From: Acidaminococcus fermentans
Lineage (GTDB): Bacteria; Bacillota_C; Negativicutes; Acidaminococcales; Acidaminococcaceae
NCBI GenBank assembly: GCA_004555735.1
Contig: SFHH01000059.1
Coordinates: forward strand, 1 to 10,609
Length of the DNA stretch: 10,609 nucleotides
Direction: 5' to 3'
Shown here: positions 1-6,756 of the stretch, in pieces
How positions within the stretch are numbered: position 1 is the first letter of the stretch
How the letters are laid out: each line of letters opens with the position of its first letter
Notes under the pieces: generated by a model
Told to the model about the DNA's origin: nothing
The model's input: the letters and a program-made list of their open reading frames with translations, nothing else
The model's database searches: none
Made by a program: the position numbers and the translations under genes

Positions 1-37
1 ACGATAAGATATTCGTTTCTATATCCAGCACGATACT

Positions 38-80
38 GGTTCTACACCTTCAAAAGAACCTGGCCATGGGGACAGGTTCT
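38..80. repeat. REP-like nested inverted repeat
   Basis: AGAACCTG at 55-62 is followed, after 10 bases, by its exact reverse complement CAGGTTCT at 73-80. A third copy of the core, GGTTCT at 38-43, can pair with AGAACC at 55-60 instead. The element therefore offers two mutually exclusive hairpins sharing the same central arm. It lies in non-coding DNA beyond the terminator of the GntR-family gene. Small GC-rich palindromes in this kind of position are typical of REP/dispersed intergenic elements, but no second copy is present in the window, so the repeat status is inferred. I recognise nothing in bases 1-37. Confidence 0.45.
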
Positions 81-89
81 ATCCAACGG

Positions 90-117
90 CTCGAGACTCG
101 AGACTCGAGACCCGAGA
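90..117. repeat. Tandem 7-bp repeat, four units
   Basis: Three exact head-to-tail copies of CTCGAGA (90-96, 97-103, 104-110) are followed by a fourth with one change, CCCGAGA (111-117). Each unit contains the self-complementary hexamer CTCGAG, so the array is a series of overlapping palindromes with a 7-bp period. It is non-coding, between the REP-like inverted repeat and the terminator of the GntR-family gene. A slippage-prone simple repeat is the plainest reading. A multi-site protein-binding array is possible but unsupported. Confidence 0.8.
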
Positions 118-121
118 CCTC

Positions 122-157
122 AAAAAGAGGCTGTTGCTCATGCAACACCCCCTTTTT
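122..157 (-). terminator. Intrinsic terminator of the GntR-family gene
   Basis: Read on the minus strand, a stem of about 16 positions (one mismatch and one G-T pair) closes on a 4-base loop at 138-141 and ends in a run of five T. The core is TGTTGC/GCAACA, then GG/CC, then five A-T pairs. The first base of the hairpin overlaps the stop codon of the gene. The stem is flanked by A5 on one side and T5 on the other, so it could also stop transcription arriving on the plus strand. Confidence 0.8.
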
Positions 158-786
158 CACTTCAACAAAGTGAAATCCTCCAAATCCTGTTTCAGTATCT
201 TCACCGCTTTGGTACAGTTTTTCTCCCGCAGGGCCTCCAGGAGAGCTTTATGGTGCCGGCAGTCGCAGGACATGTGGAGTTCCTGCTGATCCATCCCCCA
301 GCGGAACTGGGCATAGGCCCGGGTCAGCCGCCCCATACACCCCTTCACCTGCTCATCGATATAATGGTTCCCACAGGCATGGATCAATGCCACATGGAAT
401 GCCAGATTGGCCATCCAATGTTCCCGGGGCGTCACATCGTCCCGCAGGCATTCCTGGTTCAGCTGCTCCAGCTCGTCCAGCTGCCGGGGCGTGATGCGGC
501 CCCCCCTTTTTAGGAGCGTCCCTCCCTCCAGGCAATAGCGGAATTCCAGCATTTCCCGGATATCTTCCATGGTCAGCCGGGTCACTTCGTAGCCATACCG
601 GGGGATGTTCCGGAGCACATGGTTCTCACACAGGGCGATCAGGGCTTCCCGCACTGGGGATTTGCTGCACTGGTATTTCGCCACCAGGGTTCCCTCGTTC
701 AGGATATCCCCAGGCTTATGGACCCCTGCATAGATGTCTTCCATGATGGCATCATATACTATATCCTTCAAGTATTTTTTCTTCAT
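157..786 (-). CDS. GntR-family transcriptional regulator, FCD (FadR-like) subfamily
   Basis: A 209-residue cytoplasmic DNA-binding regulator. Residues about 5-70 form the GntR winged helix-turn-helix: the start KDIVYDAIMEDI, then KPGDILNEGTLVAKY, the recognition helix CSKSPVREALIAL at 40-52, and the wing ending in YGYEVTRL at 65-71. Residues about 72-205 are the all-helical FCD ligand domain, with MEDIREMLEFRYCLEG at 73-88, the putative metal-site helix NLAFHVAL with His131, and the late His178/His179 in CRHHKALLEAL. The length is normal for the family. Asn127 stands where many FCD proteins have Asp, so the metal site may be altered. I chose the ATG at 786 because GGAGG lies 8 bases upstream; in-frame starts further up would lie inside the promoter. 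Family members sense small organic acids or sugar acids and often control neighbouring catabolic genes. No target can be named here, as no catabolic gene is adjacent within the window. Confidence 0.9.
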   Translation of the reverse strand: MKKKYLKDIVYDAIMEDIYAGVHKPGDILNEGTLVAKYQCSKSPVREALIALCENHVLRNIPRYGYEVTRLTMEDIREMLEFRYCLEGGTLLKRGGRITPRQLDELEQLNQECLRDDVTPREHWMANLAFHVALIHACGNHYIDEQVKGCMGRLTRAYAQFRWGMDQQELHMSCDCRHHKALLEALREKNCTKAVKILKQDLEDFTLLK

Positions 787-822
787 CCTGCCATCCTCCT
801 TTCCCCCTGTACTCTGTTTTTT

Positions 823-828
823 ATTATA
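823..828 (-). promoter_or_regulatory. -10 box of the GntR-family gene
   Basis: Read on the minus strand this is a perfect TATAAT, 36 bases before the start codon. No good -35 hexamer lies 16-18 bases upstream (TTTATC at 17), so the promoter may be weak or activator-dependent. It begins just after the T-rich tail of the upstream nitroreductase terminator. Confidence 0.6.
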
Positions 829-841
829 CACTCTTTTAGAA

Positions 842-892
842 AAAGGATAAAACAAATCCAGCCGGAGCGATGGCGGCTGCCCTCGGCTGGAT
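842..892 (-). terminator. Terminator of the pncB-nitroreductase operon
   Basis: On the minus strand a perfect 9-bp stem ATCCAGCCG/CGGCTGGAT (plus-strand arms 884-892 and 856-864) encloses about 19 bases. It is followed by a T-rich but interrupted tail, TTGTTTTATCC then five T. It begins 5 bases after the nitroreductase stop codon. The loop is larger and the T-tract less uniform than at the other terminators in this window, so termination may be partial. Confidence 0.6.
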
Positions 893-897
893 CGTCT

Positions 898-1437
898 TCA
901 ATATTTACCCCAGTGGATCCGTTCCGGCTTGGCTTCTTCCAAAGTCCGAGGCCGCAGTTCCCGGGCCGGATGGCCCAGAGCCAGGATGGCTTCCACTTCT
1001 ACTTCAGGAGGAAGGTCCAGCAGCTGTTGGAGATACTGGTGGGAAGTCAAGGGCTGTCCATCTTCTCCCAGGGTCTCCGAAACCATATGGCGCACTTGCA
1101 CCCAGCAGCTCCCCAGCCCCAGTTCTTCCGCCTGGAGCATCATGGCCAGAAGGGCCAGGGAAGCATCTTCCACCCAGGCATGGGAATCCAGATGTCCCAT
1201 GACCACAATGGCGGCCGTTGCTCCATTCAGCATATCGGCAAAATGGGGTTTGCACCGGGCCAGGGCCTGGAGGGTAGACCGATCCTCCACCACCAGCAGT
1301 TCTGTACTGCGGAGATTCTTGCTGCTGGGCGTCATCAGCCCGGCTTCCGTGATTTTCTCCAGATCTTTCCGGCTCACCGGTTCTTCCGTATATTGGCGTA
1401 CGCTCCGCCGTTTGGCCAACAGGTCAAAGAATGCCAT
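898..1437 (-). CDS. Nitroreductase-family FMN oxidoreductase
   Basis: A 179-residue cytoplasmic flavoenzyme of the short nitroreductase family, which uses FMN and NAD(P)H to reduce nitro compounds, quinones or other acceptors. The FMN-phosphate-binding start is present as RRSVRQYTEEPV (residues 10-21). LMTPSSKNLRSTELLVVED (34-52) matches the segment with the family's conserved P(S)..N.R signature. WVEDASLALLAMMLQAEELGLGSCWV (88-113) is the second FMN-binding helix and strand. The C-terminus ends in HWGKY, the usual tail of this subgroup. The start at 1437 is fixed by GGAGGG about 8 bases upstream. That site lies directly after the pncB stop codon, with only 13 bases between the two genes, so they are co-transcribed and probably translationally coupled. 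The real substrate cannot be read from the sequence. Confidence 0.92.
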   Translation of the reverse strand: MAFFDLLAKRRSVRQYTEEPVSRKDLEKITEAGLMTPSSKNLRSTELLVVEDRSTLQALARCKPHFADMLNGATAAIVVMGHLDSHAWVEDASLALLAMMLQAEELGLGSCWVQVRHMVSETLGEDGQPLTSHQYLQQLLDLPPEVEVEAILALGHPARELRPRTLEEAKPERIHWGKY

Positions 1438-1450
1438 CTGCTTTCCCTCC

Positions 1451-2911
1451 TTATTTGCCTTTCTTGGCATCTTCCAGCAACCGCATCTTCATGGCATAAT
1501 ACTTTGGACTCATATCCAAGAAATGGGTATGGGGATTGCTGAAGCGTTGCTCTTCCGGCCAGATTTCATGATCCAGCTGCTGCCGCACATACCGGCGGAT
1601 TTCCTCCAGGGACGGGGACGGATGGGTCCGCTTGCCCTTTTCCAGGACCAGTTCCTGGAGCTCCCGGAAGGTACAGTCTTGGAAAGCCATCTTCTTCCAG
1701 GGACGCTGGGTATCTACAAAGGAGAACTCCTTCACCTCCCGGGGATCTTCATCCAGCAGGGTCAGGAGGTCCGCAATGGCATGGCCGGTCTTATCGTACA
1801 CCCTCCAAGCCCGTTTCCGGCCGGGGTTGGTGATTTTTTCAAAGGTCTCAGAAATCTTGATCTTGGGGATGATAGCCTTGTCTTTATGGACGGCCACCAG
1901 TTTATAGACTGCGCCAAAGACCGGATCGCTCTTGGCGGTGATCAGCCGTTCCCCCACCCCGAAGGAATCCACGCAGCCCCCCTGTTCCAGGATGGAGCTG
2001 ATGGTGTATTCATCCAAGGAGTTGCTCATGACGATGATGGCATCGGTCAGGCCCGCATCATCCAGCATCTTCCGGGCTTTCTTGGACAGGTAGGCCAGGT
2101 CCCCGGAATCGATCCGGATGCCCTTCAGCCGCTTCCCCCTGGGCTCCAGGACTTCCTTGGCCACCCGGATGGCATTGGGAACCCCGGAATCCAGTACATC
2201 GTACGTATCCACCAGCAGGATGGCGTTATCCGGATAGATTTCCGCAAACCGTTTGAACGCCGTGTATTCATCATCATAGTACATGACCCAGCTGTGGGCC
2301 ATGGTCCCGCTCACGGGAATGTTGAACATCTGCCCGGCCAGGACCGTTGCTGTACTGTTGGCGCCACCGATGTAGGCAGCCCGGGCCCCATAGACCGCCG
2401 CATCCATGTTGTGGGCCCGCCGGGCGCCGAAATCAGAGACACCCCTTCCCTGGGCGGCTTTGACGATCCGCTGGGCCTTGGTAGCAATCAAAGACTGGTG
2501 GTTGATCTCGCAAAGGATGGCCGTCTCTACCAGCTGGGCGTCGATGAGGGGGGCATAGACCGTGAGCAGAGGTTCATCAGGATAGATGATGCTCCCTTCC
2601 GGCATGGCATAGACACTGCCCCGGAACTGGTAGGTTTCCAGCCACTGGAGGAAGGGCTCACTGAACACGTGGAGACTCCGCAGATAGGAAATATCTTCTG
2701 TGGAAAAATGCAGATTTTCCAGGTAGTCCAGGACCTGTTCCAACCCGGCAAAGATGGCGAAACCGCCGTCATCCGGATTGTTCCGGTAAAATACATCGAA
2801 GGACACATAATCATCCCGGTCCCGTTCTTTATCTTCAAAATAGCCATTGGCCATGGTCATTTCGTACAAGTCGAACATCATGGACAAATTCCTTGCGTCA
2901 AATTGTTTCAT
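1451..2911 (-). CDS. pncB: Nicotinate phosphoribosyltransferase
   Basis: A 486-residue cytoplasmic enzyme that joins nicotinate to 5-phosphoribosyl-1-pyrophosphate, giving nicotinate mononucleotide, the first step of the Preiss-Handler NAD salvage route. ATP hydrolysis drives the reaction in this family. The N-terminus SMMFDLYEMTMANGYF (10-25) is diagnostic. It is followed by FGARRAHNMDAAVYGARAAY (161-180) and SGTMAHSWVM (201-210), whose His206 is at the position of the histidine phosphorylated in known PncB enzymes. Next come GIRIDSGDLAYLS (264-276), which is in the phosphoribosyl-binding part, and FGVGERLITAKSDPVFGAVYKLVA (317-340). The length fits the Firmicute type. I prefer the ATG at 2911, preceded by AAAGGTGG; an in-frame ATG at 2935 has no comparable site. 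It is the first gene of an operon with the nitroreductase, and transcribed from its own promoter at about 2948. Confidence 0.96.
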   Translation of the reverse strand: MKQFDARNLSMMFDLYEMTMANGYFEDKERDRDDYVSFDVFYRNNPDDGGFAIFAGLEQVLDYLENLHFSTEDISYLRSLHVFSEPFLQWLETYQFRGSVYAMPEGSIIYPDEPLLTVYAPLIDAQLVETAILCEINHQSLIATKAQRIVKAAQGRGVSDFGARRAHNMDAAVYGARAAYIGGANSTATVLAGQMFNIPVSGTMAHSWVMYYDDEYTAFKRFAEIYPDNAILLVDTYDVLDSGVPNAIRVAKEVLEPRGKRLKGIRIDSGDLAYLSKKARKMLDDAGLTDAIIVMSNSLDEYTISSILEQGGCVDSFGVGERLITAKSDPVFGAVYKLVAVHKDKAIIPKIKISETFEKITNPGRKRAWRVYDKTGHAIADLLTLLDEDPREVKEFSFVDTQRPWKKMAFQDCTFRELQELVLEKGKRTHPSPSLEEIRRYVRQQLDHEIWPEEQRFSNPHTHFLDMSPKYYAMKMRLLEDAKKGK

Positions 2912-2947
2912 GGGTCTCCACCTTTCCAGGTACATTATTTGTAACCC

Positions 2948-2976
2948 ATTGTACCACAGTTTGTCCGTTTTCGGAA
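2948..2976 (-). promoter_or_regulatory. Extended -10 promoter of the pncB operon
   Basis: On the minus strand TACAAT (2948-2953) is preceded by TGG, an extended -10 arrangement. Seventeen bases further up is a poor -35, TTCCGA (2971-2976). The -35 region holds a short palindrome, TCCG-TTTT-CGGA (2964-2975), which could be an operator. The promoter starts right behind the T-tract of the pheT terminator. Confidence 0.6.
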
Positions 2977-2980
2977 AAAT

Positions 2981-3022
2981 AAATTAAAAAGGGGGATGTT
3001 GCACAGGACGTGCAACATCCCC
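2981..3022 (-). terminator. Intrinsic terminator of pheST
   Basis: A perfect 13-bp stem, GGGGATGTTGCAC/GTGCAACATCCCC (arms 2992-3004 and 3010-3022) with a 5-base loop, starts 8 bases after the pheT stop codon. It is followed on the minus strand by CTTTTTAATTTATTTTT. This is a strong rho-independent terminator. It shares its core and flank with the terminator at 122-157. Confidence 0.93.
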
Positions 3023-3030
3023 TTCTTAAT

Positions 3031-5469
3031 TTACTCTCTCAGGACCCCTTCGAAACGTTCCTGAACTTTCTTCACCACCTGATTGATGATGTCGTTGATT
3101 TCCTTGTCCTTCAATGTCCGTTCCAGATCCTGGAAGGTCAGGCTGAAGGCCACGCTCTTGCAGCCGCTCTTCACCTGCTTGCCGCTGTACACATCGAACA
3201 GCCGCACATCCTTCAGCAGCGGGCCGGCCTGGGTGCGGATCTCTGCCATCAGGTCCACGGCGCTGACGGTCTTGGGCACCACCACGGCGATATCCCGGCT
3301 GGTGCTGGGGAACTGCGGGATATGGGTGAACTGAGGGATCCGTTCCGCCCCATCCACGAAGCTGCTCAGATCCAGTTCCAGCACGAAGGTTTCCCCGCTG
3401 AGGCCGAACCGTTCCTGGACCTGGGGATGGAGGGCCCCCATGAAGCCCACAGCTTTCCCATCATGGAGCACCGTACAGCTCTTGCCAGGATGGAGGAATC
3501 TCTCTTCCGGTTTGGCGTAAATCACCCCGCTGGCCTGGAGCACTTCCAGCACCCCTTCCAAGTCCCCTTTCAGGTCGAAGAAGTCCACAGCTTCCTTGCT
3601 TTCCGTCCAGTTCAGTTCGTTCCGTTTGCCAGCCAGCACCAGGCACAGGCGGGTCTTTTCCGCAGGCTGTTCCGTCAGCGGCAGAGCTTTCGGCAGGAAC
3701 ACCCGGCCTACTTCAAACAGGGCTACCCGGTCGTTCTGCCGGGCCAGGTTGTAGGCAGCGGTGTTCAGCAGGCTGGGCACCAAGGTAGTGCGCATGGTCC
3801 GGAAATCATCGCTGATGGGGTTGATGATCTGGATGGCCTGCCGACGGCTGTCGTCCGCGTCCAGCCCCAATTTATCGAAATCTCCGGCGTTGATGAAGGT
3901 ATAGGTCATCACTTCGTCCAGCCCGGCATCGGCCAGGTAATTCCGGATCTTATCCTTCACGTCTTCGATAGGAGCCTGCCCGCCCCGGGCCATATCCAGC
4001 TGGGGCAAGGTGGACGGGATCTTGTCATAGCCGTACATCCGGGCCACTTCTTCTGAAAGGTCCGCATCGCAGGTACAGTCATTCCGCCAGGTGGGCACGG
4101 TGACCAGCCAGCTGCCGTCGGCCTGAGGTTCCACCTGGAACCGTAGCCCTTCCAGGATGGACCGCATCTGGGCATCGGTGATTCCTTCCGTGCCGATCCG
4201 CCGGCGCAGGGCTTCCGGAAGGGCCTTGATCTTCACCGGTTCCTGGGGCACCGGATAGTCTTCCACCACACCGGCTACGGCCTTGCAGGCACCCATCTCT
4301 TCCAGCAGATGGACGGCCCGGTCCAGGGCATCATGATCCCGGATGGTATCCACCCCCCGTTCGAACCGCTGGGAAGCCTCGCTGCGCAGGCCCAGGTCCT
4401 TGGAGGTATGCCGGATGCTGGGACCGTAGAAGGTGGCGGATTCCAGCATCACGTTCACGGTCTTGCCGGTGACTTCTGTGGCCATGCCCCCCATGACACC
4501 CCCCAGACCGATGGCTTTTTCCGGGTCGGCGATGACGATCATGTTGGGATTCAGCTCCCGTTTCTGGCCGTCCAGGGTCACCAGGGTCTCCCCTTCCTGA
4601 GCCCGGCGGACGATCCAAGTGTGGTCTGCTACCGTGTCATAGTCGTAGGCGTGCATGGGCTGGCCCAGTTCCATCATCACATAGTTGGTCACGTCCACCA
4701 CGTTGTTGATGGGACGGATATTCACGGCCCGGAGCAGTTTCTGCATCCACTCTGGAGACTCCGTCACCTGGATATCCTTCACCATCCGCATGGCGAACCG
4801 AGTGCACAGATCTTTGCACTGGATCTCCACTTTGGCACAGTCGGCTGCGCTGCCGGAGGCTTCATCCCGGGTGGCCAGCTTGGGCAGGCGCAGGCTCTGT
4901 CCCAGTACCGCAGCGGTTTCCCGGGCCAGGCCCAGCATATTGAAGCAGTCGCTCCGGTTGGCAGTCAGGTCGATGTCCAGCACCACATCATCCAGGCCCA
5001 GAAGCTGTTTGACGTCCACTCCGACAGGCGTATTGGCCGGCAGGATGAAGATCCCGTCCCGCTGTTCCGGCAGCAGCAATTTGGCATCAATGCCCAGTTC
5101 CCCGGCGCTGCACAGCATGCCATTGGAATCCAGGCCCCGCATCTTAGCGGCTTTCAGGGTCATGCCATTAGGGAGATGGGACCCTACCACCGCCACCGGC
5201 ACCCTGTCACCCTGGTGCACATTCTGGGCCCCGGTAAGGATCTGGACCAGTTCCCCCTGTCCCAGGTCCATCTGGCAGACCCACAGATGATCAGAATCGG
5301 GGTGCCGTTCGATCTGGGCCACCTTCCCGGTGATGACTCCTTCCAGGCCTTCCCCCAGATGGATCACCTGTTCCACTTCCAGTCCCACCCGGGTCAGTTT
5401 ATCCGCCAACACTTCCGGCGTCACAGGAATATCCACATATTGTTTCAACCAATTAATCGAAGCTAACAT
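3031..5469 (-). CDS. pheT: Phenylalanyl-tRNA synthetase beta subunit
   Basis: An 812-residue subunit of the (alpha-beta)2 enzyme that attaches phenylalanine to tRNA-Phe. This subunit provides tRNA recognition and editing of mischarged Tyr-tRNA. Domains in order: N-terminal MLASINWLKQYVDI; an OB-fold tRNA-binding domain (about 40-150, with HPDSDHLWVCQMDLG at 56-70); the B3/B4 editing domain (about 205-375, with NNVVDVTNYVMMELGQPMHA at 255-274, GLGGVMGG at 321-328 and LRSEASQRFERGVD at 361-374); the B5 domain with PTWRNDCTCDADLSEEVARM; the catalytic-like core with AGLDEVMTYTF; and a C-terminal FDX-ACB anticodon-binding domain from about 725 (FPSTSRDIAVVVPK ... RTLKDKEIN). The domain set is complete and the length is normal. 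The ATG at 5469 has GGGAGG 9 bases upstream and lies 17 bases after the pheS stop, so the two genes form one operon under the T-box. Confidence 0.98.
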   Translation of the reverse strand: MLASINWLKQYVDIPVTPEVLADKLTRVGLEVEQVIHLGEGLEGVITGKVAQIERHPDSDHLWVCQMDLGQGELVQILTGAQNVHQGDRVPVAVVGSHLPNGMTLKAAKMRGLDSNGMLCSAGELGIDAKLLLPEQRDGIFILPANTPVGVDVKQLLGLDDVVLDIDLTANRSDCFNMLGLARETAAVLGQSLRLPKLATRDEASGSAADCAKVEIQCKDLCTRFAMRMVKDIQVTESPEWMQKLLRAVNIRPINNVVDVTNYVMMELGQPMHAYDYDTVADHTWIVRRAQEGETLVTLDGQKRELNPNMIVIADPEKAIGLGGVMGGMATEVTGKTVNVMLESATFYGPSIRHTSKDLGLRSEASQRFERGVDTIRDHDALDRAVHLLEEMGACKAVAGVVEDYPVPQEPVKIKALPEALRRRIGTEGITDAQMRSILEGLRFQVEPQADGSWLVTVPTWRNDCTCDADLSEEVARMYGYDKIPSTLPQLDMARGGQAPIEDVKDKIRNYLADAGLDEVMTYTFINAGDFDKLGLDADDSRRQAIQIINPISDDFRTMRTTLVPSLLNTAAYNLARQNDRVALFEVGRVFLPKALPLTEQPAEKTRLCLVLAGKRNELNWTESKEAVDFFDLKGDLEGVLEVLQASGVIYAKPEERFLHPGKSCTVLHDGKAVGFMGALHPQVQERFGLSGETFVLELDLSSFVDGAERIPQFTHIPQFPSTSRDIAVVVPKTVSAVDLMAEIRTQAGPLLKDVRLFDVYSGKQVKSGCKSVAFSLTFQDLERTLKDKEINDIINQVVKKVQERFEGVLRE

Positions 5470-5486
5470 TGTCCATTGCCTCCCAC

Positions 5487-6509
5487 TCAGAATTGACGGA
5501 TGAACCGCAGGTCATTTTCGAAGAACAGACGGAGATCGTCGATGCCGTAGCGCAGCATGGCAATCCGTTCCACGCCCATCCCGAAGGCAAAGCCCTTCAT
5601 CTTTTCCGGATCGTAGCCGCTCATCCGCAGCACATTGGGATGCACCATCCCGGCCCCCAGGATCTCCAGCCATCCGGAGTTCTTACACACCCGGCAGCCC
5701 CTGCCTCCGCACATGACGCAGCTGATGTCCACTTCACAGGAAGGTTCCGTAAAGGGGAAGAAGCTAGGCCGCAGCCGGATCTTCACGCTGTCCCCGAACA
5801 TTTCCTTGCAGAACAGTTCCAGGGTCCCTTTCAGGTCCGCCAGGGAAATGTCCTTGTCCACCACCAGGCCTTCCACCTGATGGAACATAGGAGAATGGGT
5901 GGCATCGTAGTCGTTCCGGTACACGGTGCCCGGACAGATCATCCGGATGGGAGTGTTGGGTTCCCGGCTCTGCATGGTGCGGGCCTGGACCCCGGAAGTC
6001 TGGGTCCGGAGCAGGATATCGTCAGTGATGTAGAAGGTGTCCTGCATATCCCGGGCCGGATGGTCCTTGGGCAGGTTCAGGGCTTCAAAGTTGAAATAGT
6101 CCGTTTCCACTTCCGGTCCTTCTTCCACTTCGAACCCCATACGCATGAAGACTTTCTTGATGTCCCGCAGGGTCTGGGTCACCGGATGGAGATGGCCCAG
6201 GGCCGGTTTCCGTCCCGGCAGGGTGAAGTCCAGGGTCTCGCTGGCCAGTTTTTCTTCCATCTGATGGGCTTCCAGCAACTTCATCTGTTCGTTGATCCGC
6301 ATTTCCATCTTGGCCCGGACTTCGTTGACCATCTTGCCGATCTTGGGCCGTTCTTCTGCGGCCACGTCTCCCAGGCTCCGGAGAATGGAGGTCAGGGCCC
6401 CCTTCTTGCCCAGGTACTGGACCCGGATATTCTTCAGATCTTCCACACTTTTGACTTCGCTGAGATCCTTCTGGATCTTCTCCCGCAGTTCCTGCAGTTT
6501 GTCGCTCAT
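5487..6509 (-). CDS. pheS: Phenylalanyl-tRNA synthetase alpha subunit
   Basis: A 340-residue catalytic subunit that forms phenylalanyl-adenylate and transfers Phe to tRNA. Residues 1-90 are the N-terminal coiled-coil that contacts tRNA. The class II catalytic core follows: motif 1 around HPVTQTLRDIKKVFMRMGF (108-126); motif 2 with PGTVYRNDYDATHSPMFHQV (193-212); RPSFFPFTEPSCEVD (247-261); and motif 3, GFAFGMGVERIAML (306-319). The core contains a four-cysteine cluster, CVMC then CRVC (Cys264, 267, 272, 275), just before GWLEILGAGMVHP, which may bind a metal. I chose the ATG at 6509 because AGGAGG lies 8 bases upstream and the protein then starts at the usual family position; longer in-frame versions would run through the T-box terminator. 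It is the first gene of the pheST operon. Confidence 0.98.
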   Translation of the reverse strand: MSDKLQELREKIQKDLSEVKSVEDLKNIRVQYLGKKGALTSILRSLGDVAAEERPKIGKMVNEVRAKMEMRINEQMKLLEAHQMEEKLASETLDFTLPGRKPALGHLHPVTQTLRDIKKVFMRMGFEVEEGPEVETDYFNFEALNLPKDHPARDMQDTFYITDDILLRTQTSGVQARTMQSREPNTPIRMICPGTVYRNDYDATHSPMFHQVEGLVVDKDISLADLKGTLELFCKEMFGDSVKIRLRPSFFPFTEPSCEVDISCVMCGGRGCRVCKNSGWLEILGAGMVHPNVLRMSGYDPEKMKGFAFGMGVERIAMLRYGIDDLRLFFENDLRFIRQF

Positions 6510-6522
6510 TTTCACGCCTCCT

Positions 6523-6562
6523 AAAAAAATAGAACCTCCGTCCCCACAAGGGGCGAAGGTTC
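6523..6562 (-). terminator. Regulated terminator of the pheS T-box leader
   Basis: The minus-strand stem runs from GAACC to GGTTC, about 13 positions with one T-G pair and one C-A mismatch, over a small TTG-type loop. A run of seven T follows. It starts at the last base of the T-box motif, so forming the antiterminator prevents its formation. Confidence 0.9.
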
Positions 6563-6750
6563 GCGGTACCACCCTATTTTTCACTCATTCAGCCGATAAC
6601 GCAGCCAGCGCCGGGCCTACTCCGTTCAGTCCGGTTGCTCCCAGGTGAACTTCCCCATCCCTTTCCGTGCGGGGCTCCCACCTGCTCCCCACTCTCTGTG
6701 ACCTCCGGAAATGCGTACTCTCCTGTTCATAGCAAGGTATGGAATTGAAT
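6523..6750 (-). promoter_or_regulatory. T-box riboswitch (Phe) controlling pheST
   Basis: An RNA leader that senses uncharged tRNA-Phe and lets transcription continue when the tRNA is not aminoacylated. Read on the minus strand: the Stem I base motif AACAGGAGAGTACG (plus 6714-6727); distal-loop features AGAGAG and GGTGGGAGCCCC (6671-6682); the specifier UUC at 6647-6649 in GAAGTTCACCTGGGAG, a phenylalanine codon followed by the conserved A; and the T-box GGTGGTACCGCG (6562-6573). The UGGU in that T-box can pair with the ACCA end of tRNA-Phe. The terminator hairpin (6532-6562) ends in TATTTTTTT, immediately before the pheS ribosome binding site. The 5' arm of the terminator overlaps the antiterminator, as the mechanism requires. 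The 5' boundary is set from the promoter and is approximate. Confidence 0.95.
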
Positions 6751-6756
6751 GGAAAT

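Noticed and set aside
90..117. CRISPR array or plasmid-type iterons
   Set aside because: The 7-bp units have no spacers, and there is no cas or rep gene. The units are much shorter than either type of repeat.
787..855. Longer N-terminus for the GntR-family regulator
   Set aside because: It would include the ribosome binding site and the TATAAT box in the coding region. The winged-helix domain starts normally from the ATG at 786.
929..2944. A 671-codon open frame on the plus strand across the nitroreductase and pncB genes
   Set aside because: It lies wholly antisense to two well-identified genes. Its translation is low-complexity-like (runs of S, R, P, G, H) with no recognisable domain, as expected from the codon bias of a GC-rich genome.
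3010..6524. Long plus-strand open frames antisense to pheT and pheS (3010-4056, 4309-5466, 5469-6524)
   Set aside because: All are mirror frames of strongly conserved genes, rich in H, Q, G and P, without promoters, ribosome binding sites or domains of their own.
6510..6584. Longer N-terminus for PheS
   Set aside because: It would translate the T-box terminator hairpin. The ATG at 6509 has a fitting AGGAGG and family-typical length.
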